From NCBI GenBank assembly GCA_034638255.1, contig JAWPGT010000003.1, forward strand, positions 1,302,001 to 1,366,000: 64,000 bases of DNA, read 5' to 3'. Source of the stretch: Coprinus comatus (lineage: Eukaryota; Basidiomycota; Agaricomycetes; Agaricales; Agaricaceae). Positions 22,874-34,292 of this stretch are shown piece by piece. Position 1 is the stretch's first letter, and each line of letters starts with the position of its first letter. Both the position numbers and the translations under genes were made by a program. Under the pieces are notes generated by a model. It saw only the letters and a program-made list of their open reading frames with translations. It had not been told where the DNA came from and ran no database searches.

Positions 22874-24189
22874 ACTGGGTAGAAGTGATTACTACTACAA
22901 AGATATCTTGTCCGTACCTGTCTTCTCAACATACCTACAACAGAACGGCCAAGGTACATAGATGAAGAGTTCTTCTCAAACTCGCACTGAAAACGTGGCT
23001 AGATATTATTTTCAATCACCACCTCCTCAAACTATTGTGTCTAGAACGTCTAGAACGTGTAATCGACGATGGTAATGAAGCCATTAGCTACGAAACCCCC
23101 CGTTCGCCATCTCGAAACATTATTTGTGGGGGATGAACTCGAATCCACTTAAAGTGACAGGCAGTGGCAAATATAGAGGTAGTAGGGGCACGCATACACC
23201 TATTTGATGTCCATTTCTTGAATGAAGGGAGTTTCGGACATGGACAATCAAAGAGCCGCCATGCACCATCCTGTCGAAACACGTCACAGAAATAACAATT
23301 TGTACGCGATATTTATGGGGCTGAAGAAAATGAAGTTTGAAGACGAAAAGTTCACTGGCCAACGAATCCAAAAATAGAATTGCAGAACTGTAATACGGAA
23401 AAAGTAAGGTGTTAAAGAAGCTCCAAAGAACTACCAGAACTAAGTATGTTCTACCAGATTTTCTAGAAGGCAGCCTGATGGTCCGATGGGAAATATCAAT
23501 ATCTTTCGAGTGTCAGATAGAAGTGGCAGGTGATTCTGTGGCAACCACAACCCCCCCTTTAAATTCATCCCCAGTAAACTATAATATAAAAACACAAGGG
23601 CTGATTAACATCGAAGACACATTTTTATAAGCTTAAATGTATTGAAAAGTACAAAAGTCGCGGCTTCCATTTATCTCTGACATTAGCATCATGGAAAAGC
23701 TGAACTATGTTGTTCAAAAGAAAAGGATAGAAGAAACGACATCATTCGTATGTTCGTTTCCATCCTGTAGTACTCGAAACATATTACCAGAAGAGGATTG
23801 GAATTTGGAATGGGAATGGAGTGATTAGCGTGTGAAAAATTAAAGGAGGACTTTCTAGAGTTTAGAAGATACAGTAATAAAACAATAAACTATTGATGCG
23901 CCAAGCAACAAAGACCCGCTGCTTAGCAGGGATGCCACCAAGGTTTTGGATACCATTGTACACGGCATTAACTTCGCAAAATTCGGAGGATAACCAGGAT
24001 CATTTAAATTCATCAATATTATCTATAACAGTCAGTTGAGCGCTGAACGTTGAACTACGTCAATATGCGATTTTTAGATGTGAAATATAACAACATGCCT
24101 CATTGTATCAACTTGACTCGGAAGCTTGAAGTACTACGTACCACAAAATATTCGGTTTCAATTAAAAAGAAATCTTTCGGATAAAACAG

Positions 24190-24262
24190 TTCCTTCTAGC
24201 CGACTTGAACGACTGACCTCGTCATTACTAGTGACGCGCTCTACCAACTGAGCTAAGAAGGA
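24190..24262 (-). tRNA. tRNA-Thr (anticodon AGT)
   Basis: Full 73-base cloverleaf on the minus strand without intron. The acceptor stem TCCTTCT/AGAAGGA pairs perfectly. The D arm is GCTC-AGTTGGTA-GAGC. The anticodon stem CGTCA/TGACG encloses the loop CTAGTAA, giving anticodon AGT (read as IGU, threonine ACN codons). The T arm is AGTCG-TTCAAGT-CGGCT, and the discriminator base is A. It stands alone in gene-poor DNA; a T-rich terminator for RNA polymerase III is not obvious directly downstream. Confidence 0.97.
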
Positions 24263-25050
24263 CATATGTATATTAAAGCAATTGTCTCAAACCTTAGGGC
24301 AGAATAAACTTACTTATTAACAGCATCTATTATACAAAAGACAAAGGCTTTTTCTCACGAGACAAACGTCAAAGACAAACGTCAAAATGCTCCAATTAAA
24401 AAATACTATACGCAGTTTAGTGTCAAGCCAAGCACGAAAGACGATTGGCCGGAAGGTCAATTTGCGTGGAGATCGAGTGGGGAAGTGGACACGATAACAT
24501 TTAAAACGGTAATATTACGTGAATAATGGGTGCACGATGACGTCGAACAGCGTCATGTTCTAACGCAAAAGGAAACAGTGGCATCGAATGTTAAATACCC
24601 AGTCACTTACGTCAAGGGCCATATCTGTGTTGATATGTGGTCATATGTGTTGAAATCATGACATATGTCCATTTATGAGAACTGAAATGTCCGGATTTTG
24701 TTCTGAGCTTAGATTTGCTCTCCTGTCATCATCTGCAAGCACATATGAGCACATCAGGATGGCAACATAATAAATACACATTTATCTTTATTTTATGCAG
24801 ATCCCCTCAGATAAGAACAGATGTACAATGAATTTTAATGTATTATTTTCTGTACCTATCTGTACATAGTAAGTAACATAATACATATATGCAATCGGAT
24901 CCTGTTTTTTGTTGGTAATCTGTGTTCATCTGTGCTTATAAATTATCTACAAGTCCGGCCATTATTCCTCCACTGGCACCTGTGCTCATCTGCGCTCATC
25001 TACAAGTCCCGTTCTGCCTCTATCTGTGCTTGCGGCTCATCCGTGTCATG

Positions 25051-25212
25051 ATGTTATAGCCGAAATTGAGTCTATTGGAATTAATCATGTAAGTGGACGA
25101 CACCATTGATTATAGTTAAAATGTGCTCACAATATGTTATAGCCGAAATTGAGTTCTATTGGAATGATGTAAGTGAACCACACCATTGATTATAGTGAGA
25201 ATATACCCACAA
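25051..25212. repeat. Imperfect tandem duplication, unit about 80 bases
   Basis: Copies 25051-25133 and 25134-25212 share ATGTTATAGCCGAAATTGAG, CTATTGGAAT, ATGTAAGTG and CACCATTGATTATAGT in the same order, with a few substitutions and small indels. Confidence 0.8.
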
Positions 25213-25501
25213 TTATGATTTGGAGCATGGGAGGGATCTGCTGGATCACATGTCTCACATGTATGTTGGGCTGGGTGACTATATGCGCCTTTTGAGGAAC
25301 CGACAAAGGAGAAGAGTGATTATATGCATCGGAACAGAATGTTGATAATATTTTGGAAGAAAGGAAAAAAAAATCTTCATGTTCGGAGTCGGAACTGCCA
25401 GAAGACGAACTTAACATAATGTGGTGTGCACAAGTGTCAAGCACAGCTCAAAGGATGTGTAGAGGGACTTGGTGGACAGAGTCAAGAATGTGGTGGAGCA
25501 A

Positions 25502-25503
<2 letters not shown>

Positions 25504-25539
<36 letters not shown>
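25504..25539. repeat. (GA)n microsatellite
   Basis: About 18 uninterrupted GA dinucleotides, in non-coding sequence. Confidence 0.9.
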
Positions 25540-25543
<4 letters not shown>

Positions 25544-25899
25544 AAAGTCAAGGTCACTGACTCACACCAACATCGTTGAGTCAAAGTTCGTTAATTGAAT
25601 CTACAAATATATAATTATGCCTGTTACCTCATATTCTACATGACGTGTTCTACTCTTGACAGATGAGCACATCTCAAGAGGTGTGTGTGATCTCACTATC
25701 ACAGATCACCACAGATCACCATAGAAAACTCAGACCACCACAGACCACCACAGATATCGACCCCCCCGTAGGTCACTGGGGTTAAATACCAAATATGTAG
25801 TCCATCCATCTAGAGAATCTACTTTCATCTGGATCCTGGAGCTTTTCCACTTGCTTAGGACTTCAACAGAATAGATGTAGAACTTACTGTCAACAACTC

Positions 25900-26068
25900 A
25901 ATATTAGGAAATCGTTCTGTTTTAATCCCTACTCAAAACTCACTAGACACGGGCTTAACATACCATCATGTGTATGACAGAATTAGCCCCAAGTCAGATA
26001 CATACATCCTATGGGGATTTCGACAATTCACTGACCCTAGCCCGTGCGTAGCACGGGTACACTGCTAG
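25900..26068 (+). mobile_element. Helitron-type 3' terminus (left boundary unknown)
   Basis: At 26040-26058 a short hairpin (CCCGTGC, loop GTA, GCACGGG) is followed by ACACTG and then CTAG at 26065-26068, with T next. A hairpin about 7-10 bases before a terminal CTRR, inserted in front of T, is the signature of Helitron 3' ends. No Rep or helicase gene lies nearby, so this would be a non-autonomous copy. The start given is arbitrary because I could not find the TC 5' terminus. A related degenerate end occurs at 50857-50892. Confidence 0.6.
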
Positions 26069-26810
26069 TAAGTATCCATAACACCATTTAAAGTTGAGCT
26101 TGAGCTTGCGCAATGGCTCTGAAGAGGACTAACCCGATATCCACACAAATCTCCATCTCCATCTTGGCATGATTTCAGATTGGAAACTGTGGATGTAGCG
26201 GTACAAGAGGTAGTGGAACCCTCGTTTTAAGCTCACTCAATCTGGGAATGAAGTTAACAAAGGCTGGGATGGTTGGTCGATGTAATGCACTGAAGTGTCG
26301 TGAGTAAAAATCAAGGCGTAATACCTACCAGCACTGGTAGTGGCAAGTTGAACATCATTAGAGCCGGAACAAGTCTTGCGCTTTTAGATTGCTCGACATG
26401 ACATCTTCTGTGAAGGTAAAATGATTTAGTGCTTAGCTAGTGACGTGATGGTGGAGGAAAAAGTAACGTCAAGTTTTGATGGAAAGAACATTTCGGTAAT
26501 TTCTCGGACTCAAAACCAAATCTCCCTGAAGGTCAATGTCGCAATCATCAATGAGTATATACAATATATAACAATTCAAATCTCTCCTTCCTTCCTTCCT
26601 TCCTCTTTGACTTCCTACACTCAAGACCTTTTCCTAGACACTCTAGTCAAAAGGTTCGATTATCATCTTTTATTACAATTACAAGTATATAGCGTGTGTC
26701 GTGTATCCTGTAACATACAATCCGAATCCAAATCCGAGTGTGCTAGGGTATTAAGAGTTGGAAATCGAGTTGGGAGTTGTTTTTTCGACATGGGTTTTAC
26801 AGGTTTAAGT

Positions 26811-29800
26811 TTAGGTTAAACCGATTGATGAAATATGTTTACGGATAATAGCTTCTCCAACTGGTTATATATCGTGAGTGGCTTGCTTATAAAAAGGTGA
26901 AAAACATACCGTTCGATATAATATTCTGAGTAGCTTGAATATCCAACATCATAGTGAAATGCTATACACATCACCCGCCAAACCAAACACGAGTGAGCAT
27001 GCAAGAAAAGAAAAGAAAAGACGTTAACGAAAGCTCCTGGAGTACTCAGAATAATGACAAAAAAAGAATTAGACGTACAACCCATAAAACCCTGTCAGCG
27101 GAAACATCATTCTTCCTATGAACTTGTTGAAAATGTGATTTGAAATATTCAGATACATTCTCGTATAAGTTCGGTCTTTTTCCGTAACTCGTTATGAATC
27201 TATTGACTTGAACTCCGGCGTCGAGTTTTTTCCTCAAGAGGTCTGTCTGTTACGTTGTTTGGATTGTCAGTTCTAATGAACAACCAGGATGGTAAGAACG
27301 GCAAATAGATAGAGGAAGGAGGGGCTGAACGGAGAAGGAAAGGAACTTGAAGAAAAGAAAAAAAAAAAAAAAAGAGGTCCGAGGGGGAGGGGAGAGAAGA
27401 GAAGAGATACCTTGTTAAGCAAAAGAACCAAATGCGCATTTTTTAACAGTTTATTGGAGCATATCGCAGTGAACAGTTGAAGTGAATCTTCAATTCTATT
27501 GATTTTGCCATCCTCCTCGAGATACTGTAAACATTGAAACATTAATCCAACTTCGTCGTTCTATTATCAACAAAACTCCCAAGCTTACCTGATCAAAAGC
27601 GCTTATTGGTGCTATGAGAAGGGGAAAAAAGAAGTTAGAACATAAATTATTTCATCATATCCAAAATTGAAAATCTCATTTCCACTCAATTCCATTTCCC
27701 TCAAAAAACGGGAACAAGAACAAAAATAAACATAGGAATGGCTCCAGCTCAGCATGCTCGTGGTGGAAGAGCTGTTTCAATAAAAGAACCATCAAGGCCC
27801 TGTCCACCCTGAGGGCTGCACCGCTAGATTGATATATAAAGAAAGAAAGCTTACCTAGAAAGATGATCGCAGTTGCTGTTGAATGTCAAGGTCAGGAGGG
27901 TAGAAATAGAAAACGAATGTGAGTCAGCCACGTCAAATCACCAAAATATCATAATCAGATGAGTGAGTCAGGAGTCGGGAAAAAAAATGGGAGAATAGGA
28001 ATATACGTAAATGTGGATGTCAAGGCCAAGTAAAAAAAACAGTCTTAAGAATAGAAGAAAGAGGAGAGAAGGGAAGGAGGAAGAGATTTTGAATATGGAT
28101 TATGGTTCTGCCAAAAGAATGGGAACGGGCGGAACTTCTCCGTACAAATATGTAGGGCAGAACCAGATATGATAGAATAAGATTTATGAGAAGTTGATGA
28201 ATTCTCATCAAATGATGATATAGCGTGATGTGTGAAAATGGAATGATAAGATAAGAAACGAGGTGAGGTGAAGATCGAGCTTGGCTAGCATTGAGCATAG
28301 CCATTCGCTTTCCAACGTGTAGTAAATGGGAGAAACTTTTTTAAAAAGAAAAAGGAAGCAACTAAGAATGGAAAAATGAGCTGACGCACCATCATCAAAG
28401 AATGGTATCCAAGCTTGTCTCTAACAGTAGCGATGGCGATTAAGAGCACCAAAGATTAAGGGGAGAAAAAAGAAGTAGCAACAACATCAACAGGGGTTAG
28501 GACAATATTAACATTGCATCAAAATGAAAAGGACCGAACATACCTGACCACGCTAGAGATAATAAGTAGATCACAAGTTAGTAAGTCGTGTCCATCATGT
28601 CAAAGTAAATGTTTATGACAGATGTTAAAAAAAAACAATTCAAGAGTTGCGTGAAAAGCCAAGAGCCAGTCCTGCCTAACTTCCCCAAGGTAATTTGCAT
28701 AAATGGGGATTCTGAGAGGACGCCGAGGAGAAGAAGAATATGTAGAATTCTCGGGCGGCATGAGTGTGAAAAAGAAACAAGGGAAACAAGGGAAATGTAT
28801 TGAATAGAGAAGTTGGAATTTGAAAAGGACTTACTGTTCCACCGACATCGTATATTTTCCAGTTGTAAGATACGCCTGCCATAACGATTGGGAACGAATG
28901 TTCCATAACGCCAATTGTCTGTAACCGAACATTGAGAATATCATCTGCGGAAAAATCGAAGGTAAGTGCTTGCTGAGTCGATGTCATATCATCAACTAAC
29001 CCGTTGATGGCATGTAATCCGGTTCGGATATACGCTCAATCTCCTTTAGAAAGCTGGTGGAGTCATTTGAGAAGGGATGAGTAATCTTTAGGAGCTTTTG
29101 GAATCATAGAACTCACAATGCAGCTGAATCCTCTAGTCTAACCTTATTCTCCAATACCAGTAGCTTGACCACTGGATGTGACCAAAGGGCTTTGATATCG
29201 TTGACAGAGCTCCCCAACGTCTTTGCCACAAGGTTAACTATCTCGCCACTCTAGAAGCGGACTCAGAAGCCTTAGCATCAGATAGTAGAGAAGCATTCCC
29301 CCATAAACGTGCTTGCCAACCAGAACGTACGAAAGCCCCTGACTTTCCACCTAAACCAATAGTAGCACCTCCATTTAACTGCGAAGCCAGCGAATCCTCC
29401 AATGCTACCAAAGGAAGTAACCTGTTTCGCAATTCTGAAAGTTGTTGCTGAACAGGTCTTGGTGCTTCACTTGGGTTGATCTGTATTGAGAATTGGTATT
29501 CGACTTCGTTGAAAATGAGTCGTAGAGCTTTGATTATGTTGAAATAAACAACTGGTCTCCAACAGGGTCGTTCTCCGTCAAGTGTACCCGACGCGTAATA
29601 GATTTGAAATTGTTTCTGAAGAGTAGACTTTCCTATTCAAAATAAATCACAATATAATTTATCGAGTCATCGAACCCCAAAATGAATAAGGAAGGATGAG
29701 GGAGAAAGCTAAGAGACAAGAACGTACCCGATTCCGCTTGGCCCAAGAGCATCACTATAATTTGAAAACCAAGAATTCTTATCTTCCATATAAAAAGCAG

Positions 29801-30024
29801 TTGAACAGAATAATCAGCTTACTCTTCACTTCCTTCCTCCTTTCTTCCCTTCTCCTAGCCAAGTCCCTCTAACACATTCATTCATACTATGAATTGGTTA
29901 CCGAACACGTACACACCTTAATTTCCTCATCAATCGTACGGTTAAGAATGTCTGCATCTGGCATTGGTGGAGCAGCGGATAAAGGAGCAGCAAAGCTACT
30001 AATGCTGGAAGTCCTGGCCATCAT
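26811..30024 (-). CDS. G protein alpha subunit, divergent fungal type
   Basis: GTP-binding signalling protein of the heterotrimeric Galpha family. About a dozen exons reconstruct. The ATG at 30024-30022 starts MMARTSSISSFAAPLS; a start at 30072 is also possible. Neither gives the MGxxxS myristoylation site. P loop GQAESGKSTLQKQF spans an intron near 29650-29730. A long insert follows (SGWQARLWGNASLL). Switch II reads YDVGGT, a 9-base micro-exon RGQ at about 28546-28554, then RQAWIPFFDD; the usual glutamine of DVGGQ is T. Then ATAIIFLAPISAFDQYLEEDGKINRIEDSLQLF, LVLLLNKTDLL (NKxD guanine motif), SYGKRPNLYENVSEYF, and an altered guanine motif (TMMLD). It ends SNVGEAIIRKHISSIGLT with stop 26813-26811. 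At about 29254 the frame is off by one (RVAR, then VNLVAKTLG): a one-base indel, or a 71-base intron with a weak donor. Confidence 0.9.
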
Positions 30025-33000
30025 ACTCTGCAGGGTATAGTGACGGTCTGGGGTCGAAAAAGGCAGTTGCAAAGCAGAGAGAGGAAGAGAAGGGAGAAGG
30101 ATAATACCCTGGGAGAGATGATATAGGTGTGACAGGTAAAGAGTTGGGCTGTGGCTTATGAATAGCGTTATTTGTATATATCAAGCAAAAAGGCTGACAA
30201 CCCGTGCCCGTGGAGATATTCTTGAATTTAGTTTGTATGAATGATGCCAAAAAAAAGGGACCACCAAAAAGGTTCGTAACCTAACAAAACTCACGGTAAA
30301 CTTGTACGTTTAATGTTGCGATCATCCCCATTCTTCTTATGTCCCGATTGTTATTGAATTTACACTAACAAATCTTGGTTGGGAAGAGAGATTACCTCAC
30401 TTGTTTTAGACCAGTTTCAACTTTCTCCTCCGAGATTCTTGATAAGTGGAAGAAGACCACAAGTCCCTGACAAAGAATTGAAAGAAGCCACCGAATAACC
30501 CCCTCTCCTTCCGTCCCAAATGCTTGTGAGAAGTTTTTCGGTGATATTAATCCCGGCTGATGATCTAGTTTAGATTTAGGACCGAATCCGAATAGGAGGT
30601 TAAGCTACTACATAAATCGATGCTCTTGGGACAGCATCGGTTTAGAATCATGTACTTGGTAATCTACATAGAAGAAAACAAACGGACACAGAGGGTCGAT
30701 AAGATTGGTATCATCGGTTACTTAGTCCTTATTTCTTTCTCTAAAACAAGTACGTTTACTCCATTTAGACGCCTTCATGAACTCGGGGCAAGGTGAAGTG
30801 TCAAGCGGTTGTTAGGACTTGGACAGCTTAGAAGCCAGAAAAGCCTGACTAGCGCTGACTGCCGTAACAAAATGCAATCAGGTGAAAATGGGTTCTTTGG
30901 AAGAAAATGGGAATGTCTGGACCGTCAGAATTCAATATTTAATGGCACCCGCATTAACTTCTTAAGTTACAATGTCAGCTGTGGGTGAATTTTCTTGATG
31001 GTTGTTGTACAGAATGATGACTTCGAAACTTCCAAAAAGCTCAAAAGCTTCATGCATTTTTCGCTAACCAAAAAAGAAATGTCAGGGAGGTCAACACATC
31101 ATACATCACACATCATCCCCCAATTTTTATTCGAGGAATCCTATTCGGCGGATGTAGTAGTGTTTTTGGAAGCTGTCAAACCCCCAACTTGTCGATCAAT
31201 AGATTCCTGGATATTTGGATACATCGAATACTGAGTACTTGATTAATGCAAATAATTGGTGGTACATCTAGTAAGTCCTCCTTTTTGAGATTTATGACGT
31301 GAGATTTATGACGATGTACCATATGCTGCAGCCTTGTATATATTGTAGTAATTGTAATGGAGGTAAGCGACTCTCGGTTAGGGGATAATATGGCAGATCA
31401 ATCGCTTTAGAATTAGTAGTATAGATGTCCGAACTTGAAAATTCAAATGTTCAACATAAGTTGAAACATGGTCACCGTTCACCTCGTAACATATGTATAC
31501 GGGGCGGAGACGACTTTCTCCTCGTTTTAAATCATACTATGTAGTCCAGAGCAAAAACGCCAAGACTCAATCAAACATTCTGAACAACGCAGTATCACTG
31601 TATCACCTGTGTTCATGCCGCTGCCGAACAGGCTGGCGTATAGTCCTAAGGTCATTATAAAGCTCCGAGTACTACATACCAGTCGGATGTTCAAGCCTAC
31701 TTCAGGTCTGAATTAGTACATCATTTCATAAATGATAAATTTCTATCTCTATCGTCTTGAGAAGTACCACTAGCTTCAAACATCCAACACAACGTGTTAT
31801 TACTTAGACTAGTGGCAATTCGAACGAAACTCCCGAGACTCAAGAAGAATCCTGCGCTGTACATTCTTCAATATCAATATTTTCTCAGTCAATTGTCAGT
31901 TGCTTCTCCGAGTCCGCGACAATCACGGAATTAAAAAGAATTATTACTACCTACTCACCGATGTGACAAACCAAACGTATCATGTACTTATCGTTTCAAT
32001 ATCGACTAATCATGGAATTCATGATACATCATCTATTCTGATCATCACCATCGTACTTCTAACTAAACACATTTGAGGTCAGAAGAGAAGTTATCACAAA
32101 TGACACTCATCCATAATTCCAACTTCCAAGGCGCCACAATCTATCTACTAACGTCAACTAGTACATTAAGGCTATACCGTCAATACAGTATCAAACGAAT
32201 ACGAATACTATTCAAAATACCATGCACATGCATCATGTACTTACCATATGGGATATTTAAACCTACATAACTATCAGAAGTAGAGCGTATAATCACTGGT
32301 AGAAGGTTATAGAAAGGCTCATCTTACACACACTACATGATATCGAAATTCTATATACTTATTACATCTAATATATGGGGGGTGACTCCGACTTGTAATT
32401 AATTAAATTCATTTCCATCATAGGCCAGGACAGGCGGTCTTCCAAACAAGTCGCCATGAGAAACCCTCCCATCAATTTTAAGGGTTTCCTCCATCATGAT
32501 ATTCACATTAAGGTCACATCAGGGTCACTCTGGTAATCAATTAATCAAGGACTTGCAGTGATGAGCAAGTCAATGACCTGGTCAGCAAAGTCATAACTTG
32601 GTCAAAAAGTTGACTGACTGGTCAACATGACCACGACCATGACCAACTGACTTTCTGACGGACAACTACTTGATCAAAGAGACTAAGGTTGAAAATTAAC
32701 GGCATACAAGGTCATCGATCATTAACGAATGTGAACACACGGACGTCTTTGTCTTTGACTGTAGTCTATCTACTATATCCTGAATCGCATAGTACTCTAA
32801 TCCAGATTTTACATCACCTATATTTTCCCAACGTAGCACCTATCCCACTTGCCCAAACTTTCTTTTTGTGACTTCTCATTTTAAACTTTTAGTAAAACCC
32901 TTAAAATTGATGGGAGGGTTTGTCGTGGCGACCAGGTGGCGACTTTGTTCGGAAGAACCACCCCCTTGGGCCAGGACCTCCTGAGAGTCTCAGATTTAAC

Positions 33001-34292
33001 ATTCGGATTTCCGGAAATGCCACATTGTCACAGTTTACTAATTAAATACCAACCTTCTCCCACATTCTCGATTCTCCATATATATATACTTATTATGTGC
33101 ACTAACATTGTACAATCTGGTACGCACCCAGACCCTAGTCCAGACCTTAGACCCTTGAAGCTTGAGACCTTGAGGCTTGAGGCTTTAAATTAAAAATCAA
33201 GGTTGAGGCCTCGAGGTCTTTAATGAATTATACACAATCGTAAGTATATATATATATTGGATATAAGTATTGGGTCCTTGGCAATTGATACCACACAGTC
33301 ACTTAATTACTACAGTACATTATTATTACATATATTAATGATACGTACAATCCAAAAATCAACACATCAACCATGCTTTTGGTTCAAGTTTATACAAGCA
33401 TTCTATGTAGTACCTATAATGTACATCAACATTTTGGTCCCTCAAGAAATCAGAATTCAGAATCTGTCAAAAAAAAAAACTCTGTCTCTCTCCCTAAGGT
33501 CTATGTAAGGGGTCACCCGATTCGGATTCCGGAACCTTGTTGAAAATCAGAAAAGCTGATTGAAGGACCTACATATAAGACCCTGGGATAAGACCTATAC
33601 TTATGACCTAAAGCTGAGCGGTGACGCTGAAGCTGAAGCTCATGAAGTTTTTTTTTTGATGGTTACTGGTTGAAACTTGAGCTTGAAATGCCGTTGAAAG
33701 GTTCCTGGGCCTTGAGTTTATAATAGTGATTCTCGATTCTTTCCAACTTGATGCGCTGGTCTAGCGTATACATACTATTGTAGCATTAGAATGATGATTA
33801 AGTATAATATATATCAACAAGTGGTAGGTATGGTGGGTGAATTAACTGAAGATTCAAAGAGCCAAAAAATTAGAAATAAAGATAAACGAGTAGATACTAG
33901 AAATAGTGAATAGGAACACACGGACAGATGAATAAAAGAGGAAACAAAGAAACAAAAGTGTTAATGAACTTCAACCACAAAACTAATTTGTATACTCCTG
34001 GACCTGACTCAACTTCATTCAAAACAATCGACATGATTGGAAATTATTTCATTTACAAAACAATAAGAATAAAGGAATAAAGAATATGTAATATGACATT
34101 GTATGTAGCGCTCGATAACAACCAAAAAAAAACGACAAACAACAAACCAAAAAAGACAAAACCAAATGACAAAAAATCCATCATCATCATCATCAAACTA
34201 CATCCAACCCATCGCTTTCCAAATTTTCAAAAAACTCCAAACTCTTCAAACTAACCTCGGGAGAAAAAACTCTCCGACAAATACTCAAGTAC
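30025..34292. other. Gene-poor AT-rich region
   Basis: 4.3 kb without a supported gene. It contains an inverted-repeat element (about 32434-32966), stretches of repeated CTTGAGGC-type words near 33150-33220 and TATA tracts near 33080 and 33250. Frames such as 30995-31234 have no recognisable domain. Decayed transposon sequence is the likeliest content. Confidence 0.5.
32434..32966. mobile_element. Small element with inverted terminal repeats
   Basis: Arms 32434-32487 and 32895-32966 are inverted copies: the inner 27 bases (AAACCCTCCCATC...AAGGGTTT) match exactly, and the outer part (CTTCC-AACAA-GTCGCC) matches with indels. The 400-base centre is rich in GGTCA/TGACC words between 32500 and 32660. 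No coding capacity is seen, so it would be a MITE-like element. No target duplication was identified. Confidence 0.55.

Larger units (their letters stand above)
21504..24189. other. Gene-poor region with hairpin and degenerate repeats
   Basis: 2.7 kb without a supported gene. It contains the palindrome at 21511-21654 and three degenerate copies of a roughly 30-base unit (22751-22873). The open frames at 21936-22160, 22732-22959 and 23409-23630 have no recognisable domain. The rest is AT-rich unique sequence. Confidence 0.5.
24263..26810. other. Gene-poor region with tandem duplication, GA microsatellite and Helitron end
   Basis: 2.5 kb with no supported gene. Stretches rich in CATATG, CTGTGCTCATCTG and CACAGATCACCA words (24620-25020 and 25680-25750) look like decayed repeats. 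It contains the duplication 25051-25212, the (GA)n tract 25504-25539 and a Helitron 3' terminus at 26040-26068. The frame open at 26445-26819 has no recognisable content and overlaps the end of the next gene. Confidence 0.5.

Noticed and set aside
23910..23970. Further fragment of the tRNA-derived element (GGTCTTTGTTGCTT on the minus strand)
   Set aside because: Only about 15 bases resemble the element; too short to claim.
25680..25750. CRISPR-like spacing of CACAGATCACCA words
   Set aside because: Words overlap and vary in length, there are no unique spacers, and the sequence is eukaryotic; it is simple repeat decay.
26445..26819. Possible small gene next to the Galpha 3' end
   Set aside because: Its frame overlaps the Galpha stop region and contains no recognisable features.
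30995..31234. Short plus-strand open frame
   Set aside because: No domain, no splice context and no codon pattern like the neighbouring genes.
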